Source: Zwartia hollandica
Lineage (GTDB): Bacteria > Pseudomonadota > Gammaproteobacteria > Burkholderiales > Burkholderiaceae_B
Reading direction: 5' to 3'
Assembly: GCF_019923725.1 (NCBI RefSeq)
Contig: NZ_JAHXRI010000001.1
Span: 62,001 to 126,000 of the forward strand
Length of the DNA stretch: 64,000 nt
A model generated the notes under the pieces. It was not told the DNA's origin. It made no database searches and saw only the letters and a list, made by a program, of their open reading frames with translations. A program made the translations under genes and the position numbers. Shown here in pieces: positions 24,149-32,797 of the stretch (the stretch's first letter is position 1; every line of letters begins with the position of its first letter).

Positions 24149-26442
24149 CGAAGTTTGAGTTGTTTAAGACGCAGAGCGTTCGCCACGACAAAAACGCTGG
24201 AGCACGCCATAGCGGCCGCAGCAAAGGCTGGTGATAATTGGATTCCGAAAGTCGGGTACAACACGCCTGCAGCAATTGGAACCAAGGCAACGTTGTAGGC
24301 GAAGGCCCAAAACAAATTTTGATGGATGTTTTTCAGAGTTGCATGCGATAGCGTTATCGCATTGATGAGTCCGTTGAGATTATCAGAAATGAGCACCACG
24401 CTCGCGGATTCGATTGCTATGTCCGTACCTGTTCCAATAGCAATTCCGACATCGGCTGTGGCCAAGGCAGGTGCATCGTTGATGCCATCGCCAACGTAGG
24501 CTACGACTTGCCCAGCTTTTTGCATTCGTTGCAGGCGCTCAACTTTACCGACTGGTAATACATTAGCGTGGACCTCGTCGATGCCCAGGGTATCTGCGAC
24601 TGCGCGCGCCGTCAGAGGATGATCGCCGGTGATCATGACTGTGTGAATGCCAGCTGATTTAATCGACTGTATCGCAAACTTCGCGGTTGGCTTGATGGGA
24701 TCAGACAAGGCTGCGACCGCTACGATCGTGCTATCAATCGCGATCAGGATTGGTGTTTTAGCTAACAGCCCCCAATCTGTCATACGCTGCTGTTGATCCA
24801 CTGTTTCAAGTCCTTGTTCGTTCATGTATTGCGATGTGCCGGCTGACACCCAGCGTCCTGCAACAAGGGCCTTCGCTCCCGCACCGGTCTGCGCTTCAAA
24901 CTCCTGTGCCAAGGGAATGTTTAAAGAGCGTTCGTTGGCAGCCTGTACGAATGCACGCGCGATCGGGTGTTCCGAATGGGACTGCATCGCTGCAGTCCAA
25001 CTCAGCACGGTCTCAAGGGAAAATGTTGGGTCAATAATTTCTAGGTCAGTGACTTGAGGTTTGCCGGCTGTCAAGGTTCCTGTCTTATCGAACGCGATTA
25101 CTGTGACGTCCCGTAGTCGCTGAAGAGCATCACCGTGCCGAAAGAGGATGCCCGCTTGCGCTGCGCGTCCGGTACCCACCATCACAGAAGTCGGTGTAGC
25201 AAGGCCCATCGCGCAGGGACACGCGATAATTAGGACTGCAACAGCAGAAATAAGTGCATGAGAAAATCGAGGATCTGGTCCGATAAGATACCAAATCAAA
25301 AAAGTTGAGAGTGCACATAAGAGGATTGCTGGTACAAACCAAGCGGTAATTTGATCGACAACTGCTTGGATGGGTAGCTTTGCGCCCTGTGCGGTTTGAA
25401 CCATGCGCACAATTTGCGCCAGCACGGTGTTTCGACCCGTATGTGTGGCCTGAAACGTAAAGCTGCGCGTCGTGTTCAGGGTGCCGCCTGTCACCGCGTC
25501 TCCGGGGTGTTTCTCGGATGCGACAGGTTCGCCTGTGATCATCGATTCGTCGATGTACGGCGTCCCTTGCGTGATGACTCCGTCCGTGGGTAGGCGTTCG
25601 CCCGGACGAACGAGTAGATAGTCTCCTGGCTTAATGACCTCTATTGCAACCTCTACGATTTCATTATCACCCTTGACGAAGTGTGCCGTGTGTGGCTGAA
25701 GTCCAATGAGATGTTGCACCGCATCCCCCGTACGACCTTTCGCTCGCGCCTCAAGCCAGCGACCAAGAATAATCAACGTAATAATCACCGCTGCAGCTTC
25801 AAAGTAAACAAAGCGCGCATTCTCGGGCAGCCAATTCGGTGCGATCAGTGCGGCTAAGGAATAGAGCCACGCACTGCCAGCGCCTAACGCGACAAGGGAG
25901 TTCATATCCGGAACGCGGTGCCATAGTGCCGGTAGGCCTTTGCGAAAAAACACACGCCCTGGTCCAAACATGACGAGGGACGTCAAGACTGCTTGCAAGG
26001 TCCAACTGAATTGCAGGCCAAGAGTGTCATGGATGAGCTGGTGTACCTGTTTCGAGGCATGGGATCCCATTTCAAGCAAGAAGACCGGCACAGTTAAGCC
26101 AAGCGAAATAAACAAGTTGGTTTGCAAGTGCTGTTGTTCGACGGCTCGTTGTTGAACCAAGCTATCGTCATCCTGCGTGTCGTCGGTAATTTCAGTAGCG
26201 GGGTAGCCAGCATGACTCGCTGCAGCAATTGCGTGCGTGACGATAGCGGCGGGGTCAGCGGGTTGCTCGGCAAAAGTTAAGGTTGCGCGCTGTGTTGCCA
26301 AATTTACTTGAGCCCTAGCGACACCAGGGACAGCGCAAAGCGCTTTCTCGACACGCAAGACACAAGAGGCACAGGTCATATCCTCGATATGTAGATCAAC
26401 CGAGGCTACAAAACGTTCGTTGTTGATCAATTTATGAGCCAT
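24145..26442 (-). CDS. copA: Copper-translocating P-type ATPase (P1B)
   Basis: Exports Cu(I) across the inner membrane using ATP; 765 residues from ATG26442. Order of elements: one N-terminal HMA domain with metal site MTCASC (Cys24, Cys27), membrane helices, actuator motif TGEP (about 303-306), the transmembrane ion site CPC (408-410) in IIACPCAMGLATPTS, the phosphorylation site DKTGT (Asp452), and the hinge GDGINDAPAL near residue 665. CPC plus DKTGT and the HMA domain identify a Cu(I) or Ag(I) pump. The open frame continues upstream to 26511 but crosses the divergent chaperone gene. No palindrome of the usual MerR/CueR type is evident in the 30-base gap. Confidence 0.95.
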   Translation of the reverse strand: MAHKLINNERFVASVDLHIEDMTCASCVLRVEKALCAVPGVARAQVNLATQRATLTFAEQPADPAAIVTHAIAAASHAGYPATEITDDTQDDDSLVQQRAVEQQHLQTNLFISLGLTVPVFLLEMGSHASKQVHQLIHDTLGLQFSWTLQAVLTSLVMFGPGRVFFRKGLPALWHRVPDMNSLVALGAGSAWLYSLAALIAPNWLPENARFVYFEAAAVIITLIILGRWLEARAKGRTGDAVQHLIGLQPHTAHFVKGDNEIVEVAIEVIKPGDYLLVRPGERLPTDGVITQGTPYIDESMITGEPVASEKHPGDAVTGGTLNTTRSFTFQATHTGRNTVLAQIVRMVQTAQGAKLPIQAVVDQITAWFVPAILLCALSTFLIWYLIGPDPRFSHALISAVAVLIIACPCAMGLATPTSVMVGTGRAAQAGILFRHGDALQRLRDVTVIAFDKTGTLTAGKPQVTDLEIIDPTFSLETVLSWTAAMQSHSEHPIARAFVQAANERSLNIPLAQEFEAQTGAGAKALVAGRWVSAGTSQYMNEQGLETVDQQQRMTDWGLLAKTPILIAIDSTIVAVAALSDPIKPTAKFAIQSIKSAGIHTVMITGDHPLTARAVADTLGIDEVHANVLPVGKVERLQRMQKAGQVVAYVGDGINDAPALATADVGIAIGTGTDIAIESASVVLISDNLNGLINAITLSHATLKNIHQNLFWAFAYNVALVPIAAGVLYPTFGIQLSPAFAAAAMACSSVFVVANALRLKQLKLR

Positions 26443-26472
26443 AATAAGTCGAGCATACCGAATGGAACTGTC

Positions 26473-26679
26473 ATGATAAAACTTAATGTCCCCGAGATGT
26501 CGTGTAATCATTGCGTCAAATCAATTACAGCTGCAATTCTGGGCAAATACGATTCAGCAAACGTCGTTTGCGATCTCAGTCATAGAACCGTTGAGGTAAA
26601 GAATGGACCCAACGCGTCAGAACTGCAAGCGATCCTCAACGAGGCAGGTTACAGTTCAACGCTTAGTTTGGTCGAGTAG
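26473..26679 (+). CDS. copZ: Heavy-metal-associated domain protein, CopZ-like copper chaperone
   Basis: 68 residues from ATG26473, which has GGA seven bases upstream. The single HMA domain shows MSCNHC (Cys11, Cys14) in MIKLNVPEMSCNHCVKSI, the Cu(I)-binding site, and the closing GYSSTL. It probably carries Cu(I) to the CopA pump encoded divergently 30 bases away. A GTG or ATG further up (26434) in the same frame would overlap copA and is not needed. The 3' end overlaps the convergent sco gene by 24 bases, a true tail-to-tail coding overlap. Expression together with copA is expected but the control site is not visible. Confidence 0.85.
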   Translation: MIKLNVPEMSCNHCVKSITAAILGKYDSANVVCDLSHRTVEVKNGPNASELQAILNEAGYSSTLSLVE

Positions 26680-27279
26680 CTGTTTTAGGTCCGAAACGAC
26701 TGTATCGATTTTCTCAGTATCTGAGGCAAGAAGTCGGGCGCGTCCAAATCGATCAAATATGAATACGCCTCGGCTATGCGTGATGTCATACACATCAGCA
26801 CTGTCACCCGGTTTAGGCTTTTCTATTTGGTAGGCAATACGGTAGCGTCGCGCGAGGTCAGCAACTTGCTTCTCGTTGCCGGTCAAGCCAATAGCGCTAG
26901 TACTAAATGCTTTGACATAGGCTTGCAGCACGTCAGGGGTGTCACGATGTGGATCAACGCTGACAAAAACAATTTTTACGTCTTTGGCGCGATCTCCTAG
27001 CTTGTTCACGACTTCGGTAAGCTGTGCCATGGTTGTCGGACAGATGTCTGGGCAACTTGCATAGCCGAAAAACATTAGCACAGTCTGACCAGTGAAATCC
27101 TTTTCGGTCATTGTTTGATTGCCTGCGGCTTGTAGCGAAAACCGGAGATCAGGTAGATGTCCGCTCACATCGTATAACGACCATTTTATGTTTGAGTCTG
27201 AGCAAGCGGAGAGCGCAAGCACAACCATCGTGGCACACGCTAGTACACCTCGCCTTAAGATGGTCAGCAACACAGTCAA
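26656..27279 (-). CDS. SCO1/SenC family copper metallochaperone / thiol-disulfide protein
   Basis: 207 residues. A lipoprotein signal ends in LSAC (Cys26), so the protein is membrane-anchored and faces the periplasm. The thioredoxin-like domain carries the Cu-binding CPDIC (Cys76, Cys80) and the third ligand His168 in DITHSRGVFIFD, all three residues required for Sco copper binding. Role: copper delivery to cytochrome oxidase CuA, or thiol reduction. The start is TTG27279 with AGGAAG upstream, which overlaps the prlC stop codon; a GTG two codons later is an alternative. It is the last gene of the kinase-regulator-folD-prlC-sco run and overlaps copZ tail-to-tail. Confidence 0.92.
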   Translation of the reverse strand: MTVLLTILRRGVLACATMVVLALSACSDSNIKWSLYDVSGHLPDLRFSLQAAGNQTMTEKDFTGQTVLMFFGYASCPDICPTTMAQLTEVVNKLGDRAKDVKIVFVSVDPHRDTPDVLQAYVKAFSTSAIGLTGNEKQVADLARRYRIAYQIEKPKPGDSADVYDITHSRGVFIFDRFGRARLLASDTEKIDTVVSDLKQLLDQTKR

Positions 27280-27289
27280 CGCGATCTTC

Positions 27290-29365
27290 CTAGGGTTGGG
27301 ATGGGGCTTGGATGGGCGTCATGCCGTGATGTCGCAACAGTGCATCGAGCTTCGGTTCGCGCCCTCTAAAACTCCGAAAGGACTCCGCCGCAGGCCGTGC
27401 GCCACCTACCGCTAAGATTTCACGCCGAAAGCGTAAACCCGTCTCAGTGTCGAGTGTGCTGGCTCTGGCCTGCCTATGCGAAGCTGAGTTACTTGCAGCC
27501 TCTTCAAAGGCTTCGTATGCGTCAGAGGACAGAACCTCTGCCCACTTGTAACTGTAGTAGCCAGCGCCGTAGCCGCCTGCAAAGAGGTGAGAAAAACTAT
27601 GGGGAAATCTGTGCCACGCGGGAGGTATAAGAACCGCTACCTCTTGGCGTACCGCTGAAAGCTGCGACATGACGTCTGCGATCGACACACCTTGGAGCTG
27701 CCGATGAATCAGAATATCAAACAATGAGAACTCGACTTGACGGACAGTCTGCATACCGCTTTGAAAGTTTTTCGCCGCTAACATCTTGTCGTAAAGCGGT
27801 CGCGGTAGGGGTGCGCCCGTATCGACATGGGCAGTCAAGCTTTGCAAAACAGTCCAATCCCAGCAAAAATTCTCCATGAACTGAGAAGGTAGTTCGATGG
27901 CATCCCATTCAACGCTTGAAAAAGCCGACACGCCGAGTTCGTCAACTTCAGAAAGCAGGGCATGTAATGCGTGGCCCGCTTCGTGAAATAGAGTGATGAC
28001 ATCGTCGTGGGTCAGTAACGCAGGACGTCCACCGTTCGGCCCTGCAAAGTTACACGTTAGGTAAATGATGGGGAGACGTACTTCATTGTCTACACGATGT
28101 CTGCTGCGCTCGCTGTCCACCCATGCTCCACCTTGTTTGCCAGAACGCGCATGCAGATCGATCATTAGGTAGCCAAGGGTTCGGCCTTCAAGCGTCTTGA
28201 CTGCATAGCCGCTTACTTCGGGGCACCACCCACTTACAGGGTACTCAACGAGCTCGACCTGAAAAAGGGTGTTGATGACCTCAAAAAGACCTTTCAGAAC
28301 CCGCGGCTCGGTAAAGTACTGTTTGACTTCATCTTCTGAGTAGTCATAGCGTGCCTCACGTAAGCGCTCCGATACAAAGGCGATATCCCAGGGTTGCAAG
28401 TCCGTCAGGTTAAGGGATGTGTGAGCAAACTCTGTGAGCTCGGCTAAATCCTGTTTCGCGAATGGTTTGGCTTTCTCGGTCAGTTGCCTCAAGAAGTCGA
28501 TCACCTCTTGAGCGCCTTTGGCCATCCTGGTTTGCAAACGTAACTCGGCGTAATGTTTAAACCCTAGGAGCCCAGCTTCTTGAGCCCGCAGCGCGAGAGA
28601 CTCCTCGATTAAGGTCGAGTTATCAAATGCTTTATCACCTTGTTCGGAGGCACGGGTGGCGTAAGCATGGTAGAGCGTTCGACGCAGCTCGCGATCTTGT
28701 GCGTACTGCATCACGGGTAAGTAGCAGGGCATTTTTAAATTCAATGTCCATGCCTGCTTAATTGGATCTTTGATCGCGCTGAGCACGTCAGCCGGCACGC
28801 CCGACAGGCGGCCGACATCATGAATCACAAGGCTCCAGGCGTCCGTTGCATCCAATACATTCTCTGAAAACTTTTGCGAAACTTGAGCTTGCTTGTCTGA
28901 GTTGGTCGCATACGCTTCTCGGGACTCGCCTTTGAGTTCGACGCCGCTGAGCTTGAAGTCGCGTAGTGACAGCGCTACCACGCGCTGCCTTTGTGGAGAT
29001 AGTTGAGAAAACTCGGCACTGTCTCTTAGCTGTCTATATTTCGTATACAAGCCAGTATGCAGGCCAACCCAAGTTGAGTATTCACTAATAGCCGGCAGCA
29101 TGGCGTTATAGGCAGCGCGCAACTCCGGCGTGTTGACGACTGCATTCAAATGACCTGCAACAGACCATGCACGCCAGAGTGGCTCGCTTGCACTGTCAAC
29201 AGCATCCACCACTAGTTGCCAGGTCGCAGGACGATCATCCTGCGAGGCAAGCTCAACCGCAGCCCGCGCTTTAGCGAGCAAGGTGGGTATTGCTTGTTCG
29301 ATATGCTCCGGACGCACCGCGGCATAGTCGACAAACTGTTGGATTGGAATAAGTAATGGGTTCAT
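27290..29365 (-). CDS. prlC: M3 family oligopeptidase (oligopeptidase A)
   Basis: Zinc metallopeptidase of 691 residues that degrades oligopeptides and signal peptides in the cytoplasm. The HExxH motif is visible as [13 protein letters not shown] near residue 460, followed by the downstream glutamate segment ([11 protein letters not shown]) typical of M3 peptidases. [20 protein letters not shown] and [20 protein letters not shown] near the C-terminus are strong OpdA signatures. Length matches the family (about 680). Its start overlaps the folD stop in ATGA (29362-29365). No heat-shock promoter can be called since it lies inside a run of overlapping genes. Confidence 0.95.
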   Translation of the reverse strand: MNPLLIPIQQFVDYAAVRPEHIEQAIPTLLAKARAAVELASQDDRPATWQLVVDAVDSASEPLWRAWSVAGHLNAVVNTPELRAAYNAMLPAISEYSTWVGLHTGLYTKYRQLRDSAEFSQLSPQRQRVVALSLRDFKLSGVELKGESREAYATNSDKQAQVSQKFSENVLDATDAWSLVIHDVGRLSGVPADVLSAIKDPIKQAWTLNLKMPCYLPVMQYAQDRELRRTLYHAYATRASEQGDKAFDNSTLIEESLALRAQEAGLLGFKHYAELRLQTRMAKGAQEVIDFLRQLTEKAKPFAKQDLAELTEFAHTSLNLTDLQPWDIAFVSERLREARYDYSEDEVKQYFTEPRVLKGLFEVINTLFQVELVEYPVSGWCPEVSGYAVKTLEGRTLGYLMIDLHARSGKQGGAWVDSERSRHRVDNEVRLPIIYLTCNFAGPNGGRPALLTHDDVITLFHEAGHALHALLSEVDELGVSAFSSVEWDAIELPSQFMENFCWDWTVLQSLTAHVDTGAPLPRPLYDKMLAAKNFQSGMQTVRQVEFSLFDILIHRQLQGVSIADVMSQLSAVRQEVAVLIPPAWHRFPHSFSHLFAGGYGAGYYSYKWAEVLSSDAYEAFEEAASNSASHRQARASTLDTETGLRFRREILAVGGARPAAESFRSFRGREPKLDALLRHHGMTPIQAPSQP

Positions 29366-30228
29366 GGTGTTATGCCGGATGCGTTGGAGCGCTCGGCCGC
29401 CTCGATAGTGTTGACGAGCAGCATGGCGATGGTCATGGGACCGACGCCCCCGGGAACAGGTGTAATGGCGCCTGCGACTTGGCTCACCGAGGCGTAATCC
29501 ACGTCACCGCAAAGCTTTCCGTCTGCCGTACGGTTAATCCCCACATCAATCACAATTGCGCCAGGTTTAATCATGTCACCGGTGACCATCCCAGGTTTCC
29601 CAGTGGCCACGACAACAATGTCAGCATGACGTGTGTGCCAGGCGAGATCGCGCGTCTTAGAGTTGCAAATAGTCACTGTGGCACCAGCCGCTTGCAGCAG
29701 CATTGCCATCGGTTTGCCCACAATATTGCTGGCACCGACCACTACGGCTACTGCACCACGCAAGACGACCTGCTCAGACTCAAGTATTTTCATCACACCG
29801 TATGGCGTGCAGGGTCGAAAGAGGGGCGTGCCGGTCATTAAGAGCCCAGCATTACTGATATGAAACCCATCGACGTCCTTCTCGGCGGCGATTGCTTCGA
29901 TCACGCGATGCGCGTCAATATGCTTCGGCAGAGGCAGCTGAACTAATATACCGTGGATGGTTTTGTCAGCATTAAGGGTTCTGATTCGACTGAGTAGGGC
30001 GTCTTCGGTCAAGTCCGCAGGATACTGTTCGAGGACTGAGTGCAAACCGGCTTTTTCGCAGGCGGCAACCTTATTACGCACGTACACCTGTGAGGCGGCA
30101 TCGCTGCCGACTAATACGACTGCTAAGCCCGGTTTGACTCCCTGCCTAGTGAGTACCGCAGCACGCTCAGCGACTTGTTCGCGAATGCTTGCGGCAAGTT
30201 TGACACCGTCAATGACCTTAGCTGTCAT
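29362..30228 (-). CDS. folD: Bifunctional methylenetetrahydrofolate dehydrogenase/methenyltetrahydrofolate cyclohydrolase
   Basis: 288 residues, the usual FolD length. It interconverts 5,10-methylene- and 10-formyl-tetrahydrofolate and supplies one-carbon units for purines. Visible motifs are [20 protein letters not shown] (with the catalytic lysine in the YVxxK pattern), [20 protein letters not shown], the NADP-binding [14 protein letters not shown], and the C-terminal [15 protein letters not shown]. It overlaps the response regulator stop and the prlC start by four bases each. A one-carbon gene inside a two-component operon is unexpected in function but the overlaps make cotranscription likely. 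Confidence 0.97.
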   Translation of the reverse strand: MTAKVIDGVKLAASIREQVAERAAVLTRQGVKPGLAVVLVGSDAASQVYVRNKVAACEKAGLHSVLEQYPADLTEDALLSRIRTLNADKTIHGILVQLPLPKHIDAHRVIEAIAAEKDVDGFHISNAGLLMTGTPLFRPCTPYGVMKILESEQVVLRGAVAVVVGASNIVGKPMAMLLQAAGATVTICNSKTRDLAWHTRHADIVVVATGKPGMVTGDMIKPGAIVIDVGINRTADGKLCGDVDYASVSQVAGAITPVPGGVGPMTIAMLLVNTIEAAERSNASGITP

Positions 30229-30851
30229 GTGTGCGCCTCAGGCTTTGCCAACGCAACTTTCATCAAGTCTGCGACGGTTGTGACCTGGAGTTTTTCCATG
30301 ATGTTTGCACGATGCGCTTCTACTGTCTTAATACTAATGCCTAAGTCATCGGCTATTTGCTTATTAAGTCGCCCGGCCACAATGCGTTCTAAGACTTGTT
30401 GTTCGCGAGCGGTCAGACGACCTAACATCGCCTCATGTTCGCGCTGGGCCTTGGCTTGCGTTAGACGCTGGTTCGCTTGTTCAAACATACGCGCCACAAT
30501 TTCGCGTAAGTCGGTCTCGTCAAAAGGCTTCTCTAAAAAGTCGATCGCGCCCTTTTTGATTGTCGAGACAGCCATCGGGACATCACCGTGACCGGTAATG
30601 AAAACGATCGGCATCGACGACTTACGCGCGATGAGCTGTTCCTGAAGTTCGAGTCCACTCATGCCAGGCATGCGCACATCTACTATCAACACGCCAGCAG
30701 TTTTCTCATCAAAGGCGGTAAGAAAGCTTTCGGCGCTTGAGAACGCACTAACGTGGTAGCCGTTCGCTTCAAGCAACCAGCGCAGTGAGTCTCGCACCGC
30801 CTCGTCATCGTCAACGATAAATACAGTGCTTGCGACGTTTGGGGTGTTCAT
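30225..30851 (-). CDS. Response regulator, FixJ/DctR type (REC plus LuxR HTH)
   Basis: 208 residues. The receiver domain shows the acidic pocket [11 protein letters not shown], the phosphoacceptor Asp58 in [13 protein letters not shown], the conserved Thr in [12 protein letters not shown] and Lys108 in FLEKPFDE. After a short linker (about residues 125-138) comes a LuxR-type helix-turn-helix: [20 protein letters not shown], with recognition helix [17 protein letters not shown]. The layout matches FixJ and DctR, which activate transcription when phosphorylated by their PAS-containing kinases. It overlaps the kinase gene by ATGA. Targets are unknown; the TRAP operon at 38.7-41.6 kb is a candidate by analogy with DctSR. 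Confidence 0.94.
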   Translation of the reverse strand: MNTPNVASTVFIVDDDEAVRDSLRWLLEANGYHVSAFSSAESFLTAFDEKTAGVLIVDVRMPGMSGLELQEQLIARKSSMPIVFITGHGDVPMAVSTIKKGAIDFLEKPFDETDLREIVARMFEQANQRLTQAKAQREHEAMLGRLTAREQQVLERIVAGRLNKQIADDLGISIKTVEAHRANIMEKLQVTTVADLMKVALAKPEAHT

Positions 30852-32602
30852 ACTGGCAACTCCTCTGACTGATGGCTGTGCTCTGCTTCTAGGTTAGAAG
30901 CGCACGGTAGTGTAAAGCGAAAAATAGTTCCGCCTACTGGGTTGTTTGTGGCCCAGAGGCGCCCGTGATGCGATTCAATGATGGTTCGGCAAATATTCAA
31001 ACCCATGCCGAGTCCTTCAGATTTTGTGCTGAAAAAAGGTTCAAACAGCCGCTCGGGCTCTGCCAGGCCGTGGCCTCGGTCTTTCACGGCTACTTCTATT
31101 TGATTATCGTGTAACGAAACATCGAGTTCTAGAGTGTTCAGACCGGCTTGATCCATCGACTCAAGACCGTTTTTCAACAAGTTCAGCAATACCTGCTCAA
31201 TTAGAATTGGATCTGCGTAGACATCCGGTAGCTGGTCCGGAATATGACGGACAATCTCAACTTGCCTTTTTCTTGCATGGATTTCTGCCAGACTGATCGC
31301 GTTATCGACGATCGTTTGGATGGGTACGTTCTGCCTGCGAGGCTCGCTGCGTTTGACAAAATCGCGGATGCGACTAATGATCTTTCCTGCGCGTTGCGCT
31401 TGCGCAGCCGCCTTTTCCAGGGCGGGAAGCAAGGTCGCCATATCAGTATGTCCAGCCTTCACCATAGCGACCGCGCCCATACTGTAGTTAGCAATCGCCG
31501 TAAGCGGTTGGTTCAGTTCATGGGCCAAGGATGATGCCATCTCTCCCATTGTTGTTAGCCGGCTAGTTATCTGGATTTTTTCTTGCTGCACGCGTGAGGC
31601 TTCTTCGTGTTTGCGACGCTCGGTGATGTCGCGCGCGACTTGGAGGCGTACACGGCGTCCATCTGTCCAGGCCAACATTCGATGTTGAACTTCGAACCAC
31701 TTCTGCACGGACTCCGAAAAGACTTCGACGGACTCATCGGTATAACGACCCCGACGACCAGCAAGCATCTCTTCGTGCCCTTGTGTTTGTGATCCGAAGA
31801 GTCGCCGGTAGGTGCGATTGGCAAATAGTAGCTCGACGCCGTCATTGGTGTCCGCTGTGACGGAAATCGCGTCATCTAGACCTTCAAGCACAGTCATGAA
31901 ACGCTCATGCGCCGCAGTGAGCGCCTCGCGGATACGCTTAGGCTCGGTGATATCGGTCATGGAGGTCATCCAGCCAATTTGAGTACCCTTTGGATCGAGT
32001 AACGGGGAAACATACATCCGCGCACTAAAGCGTGAACCATCTCGGCGCTGTGCCTCAATTTCTACCCCAGTGCTTGGGGCCTTTCCCGACAACACACTAT
32101 CGAGAACCTGTTGCTGGCTATCGTGTTGGCCTGGCACCCAGTACGGGAAAGGCGGCATGCGTCCGATAAGATCAGCCTCGTTCCAACCGATCATTCGGCA
32201 GAAGGCGGGGTTCACATAAGCAATTCGACCTTCTAAATCAAGCACCCGCATCCCGGTCGACATGGAGTTTTCCATCGCTCGACGAAAGCCTGTCTCTGTA
32301 ATGAGTGCGGCTTCGGCTTTCGATCGGTAGTGCGTATAACGCCACAGCATGAGCAAGGCAAAAACGATAACCACTGATAGCCCGATCACCACCCAGATTA
32401 AGCGCTGTTGACGCATTTCCTGATCGATCGTGATGAACATGACGCTGCCGTCATGTAGGCGCTGAAGCCAAAAAAATGCGCTCATCACACAGGCGTACAA
32501 GACCAATACGAGCATGGGCGTGAGCCAATACCATCGTCGTCGCCTGAGACGCGCTTGGTCTTGAAACGGAGTTGAAACAACCGACTTAGGAGAGTTGGAC
32601 AT
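30848..32602 (-). CDS. PAS-domain sensor histidine kinase, DctS-like
   Basis: 584 residues. Two membrane helices (about 25-46 and 68-88) are separated by only about 20 residues, so there is no sizable periplasmic sensor domain. Two PAS domains follow (about 102-225 and 230-332); the first contains FRRAMENSMSTGMRVLDLEG and VNPAFCRMIGW, which recall DctS of the C4-dicarboxylate system. The kinase core has the H box with His361 in SLAHELNQPLTAI, the N box LLNLLKNGLESMD, and the glycine motifs DRGHGL and GLGMGLNICR. It probably phosphorylates the adjacent FixJ/DctR-type regulator. The ATG lies in a 195-base divergent gap shared with aceE. Confidence 0.93.
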   Translation of the reverse strand: MSNSPKSVVSTPFQDQARLRRRRWYWLTPMLVLVLYACVMSAFFWLQRLHDGSVMFITIDQEMRQQRLIWVVIGLSVVIVFALLMLWRYTHYRSKAEAALITETGFRRAMENSMSTGMRVLDLEGRIAYVNPAFCRMIGWNEADLIGRMPPFPYWVPGQHDSQQQVLDSVLSGKAPSTGVEIEAQRRDGSRFSARMYVSPLLDPKGTQIGWMTSMTDITEPKRIREALTAAHERFMTVLEGLDDAISVTADTNDGVELLFANRTYRRLFGSQTQGHEEMLAGRRGRYTDESVEVFSESVQKWFEVQHRMLAWTDGRRVRLQVARDITERRKHEEASRVQQEKIQITSRLTTMGEMASSLAHELNQPLTAIANYSMGAVAMVKAGHTDMATLLPALEKAAAQAQRAGKIISRIRDFVKRSEPRRQNVPIQTIVDNAISLAEIHARKRQVEIVRHIPDQLPDVYADPILIEQVLLNLLKNGLESMDQAGLNTLELDVSLHDNQIEVAVKDRGHGLAEPERLFEPFFSTKSEGLGMGLNICRTIIESHHGRLWATNNPVGGTIFRFTLPCASNLEAEHSHQSEELPV

Positions 32603-32641
32603 TCGGGTTATCCATATTAGGGTTGTATTTTAGTCGGAGCT

Positions 32642-32710
32642 GAGCAACGAAATATTTCTTAAATTTCATAATACGAAAATACATACCGCTTGATGAAATT
32701 TTAGTTGCTC
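32642..32710. promoter_or_regulatory. Nested inverted repeats in the divergent kinase/aceE promoter region
   Basis: Outer arms GAGCAAC (32642-32648) and GTTGCTC (32704-32710) enclose inner arms AAATTTCAT (32661-32669) and ATGAAATTT (32693-32701). All pairs are perfect. The inner spacer is 23 bases. The site lies 88-156 bases upstream of the preferred aceE start and does not resemble the known PdhR box. Confidence 0.5.
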
Positions 32711-32754
32711 TGAGTTCAACTTCTACCTAGAATGCCAAAAATACGCAAAACAAA

Positions 32755-32780
32755 GTAGGCTTTCACAATACAAGCCCTAC
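32755..32780 (+). promoter_or_regulatory. Stem-loop just upstream of the aceE ribosome-binding site
   Basis: GTAGGCTT (32755-32762) pairs with AAGCCCTAC (32772-32780) apart from one bulged C, with a nine-base loop. It ends seven bases before AGGAG (32787-32791). It could modulate translation or be incidental. Confidence 0.35.
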
Positions 32781-32797
32781 CTAATCAGGAGATGGTC

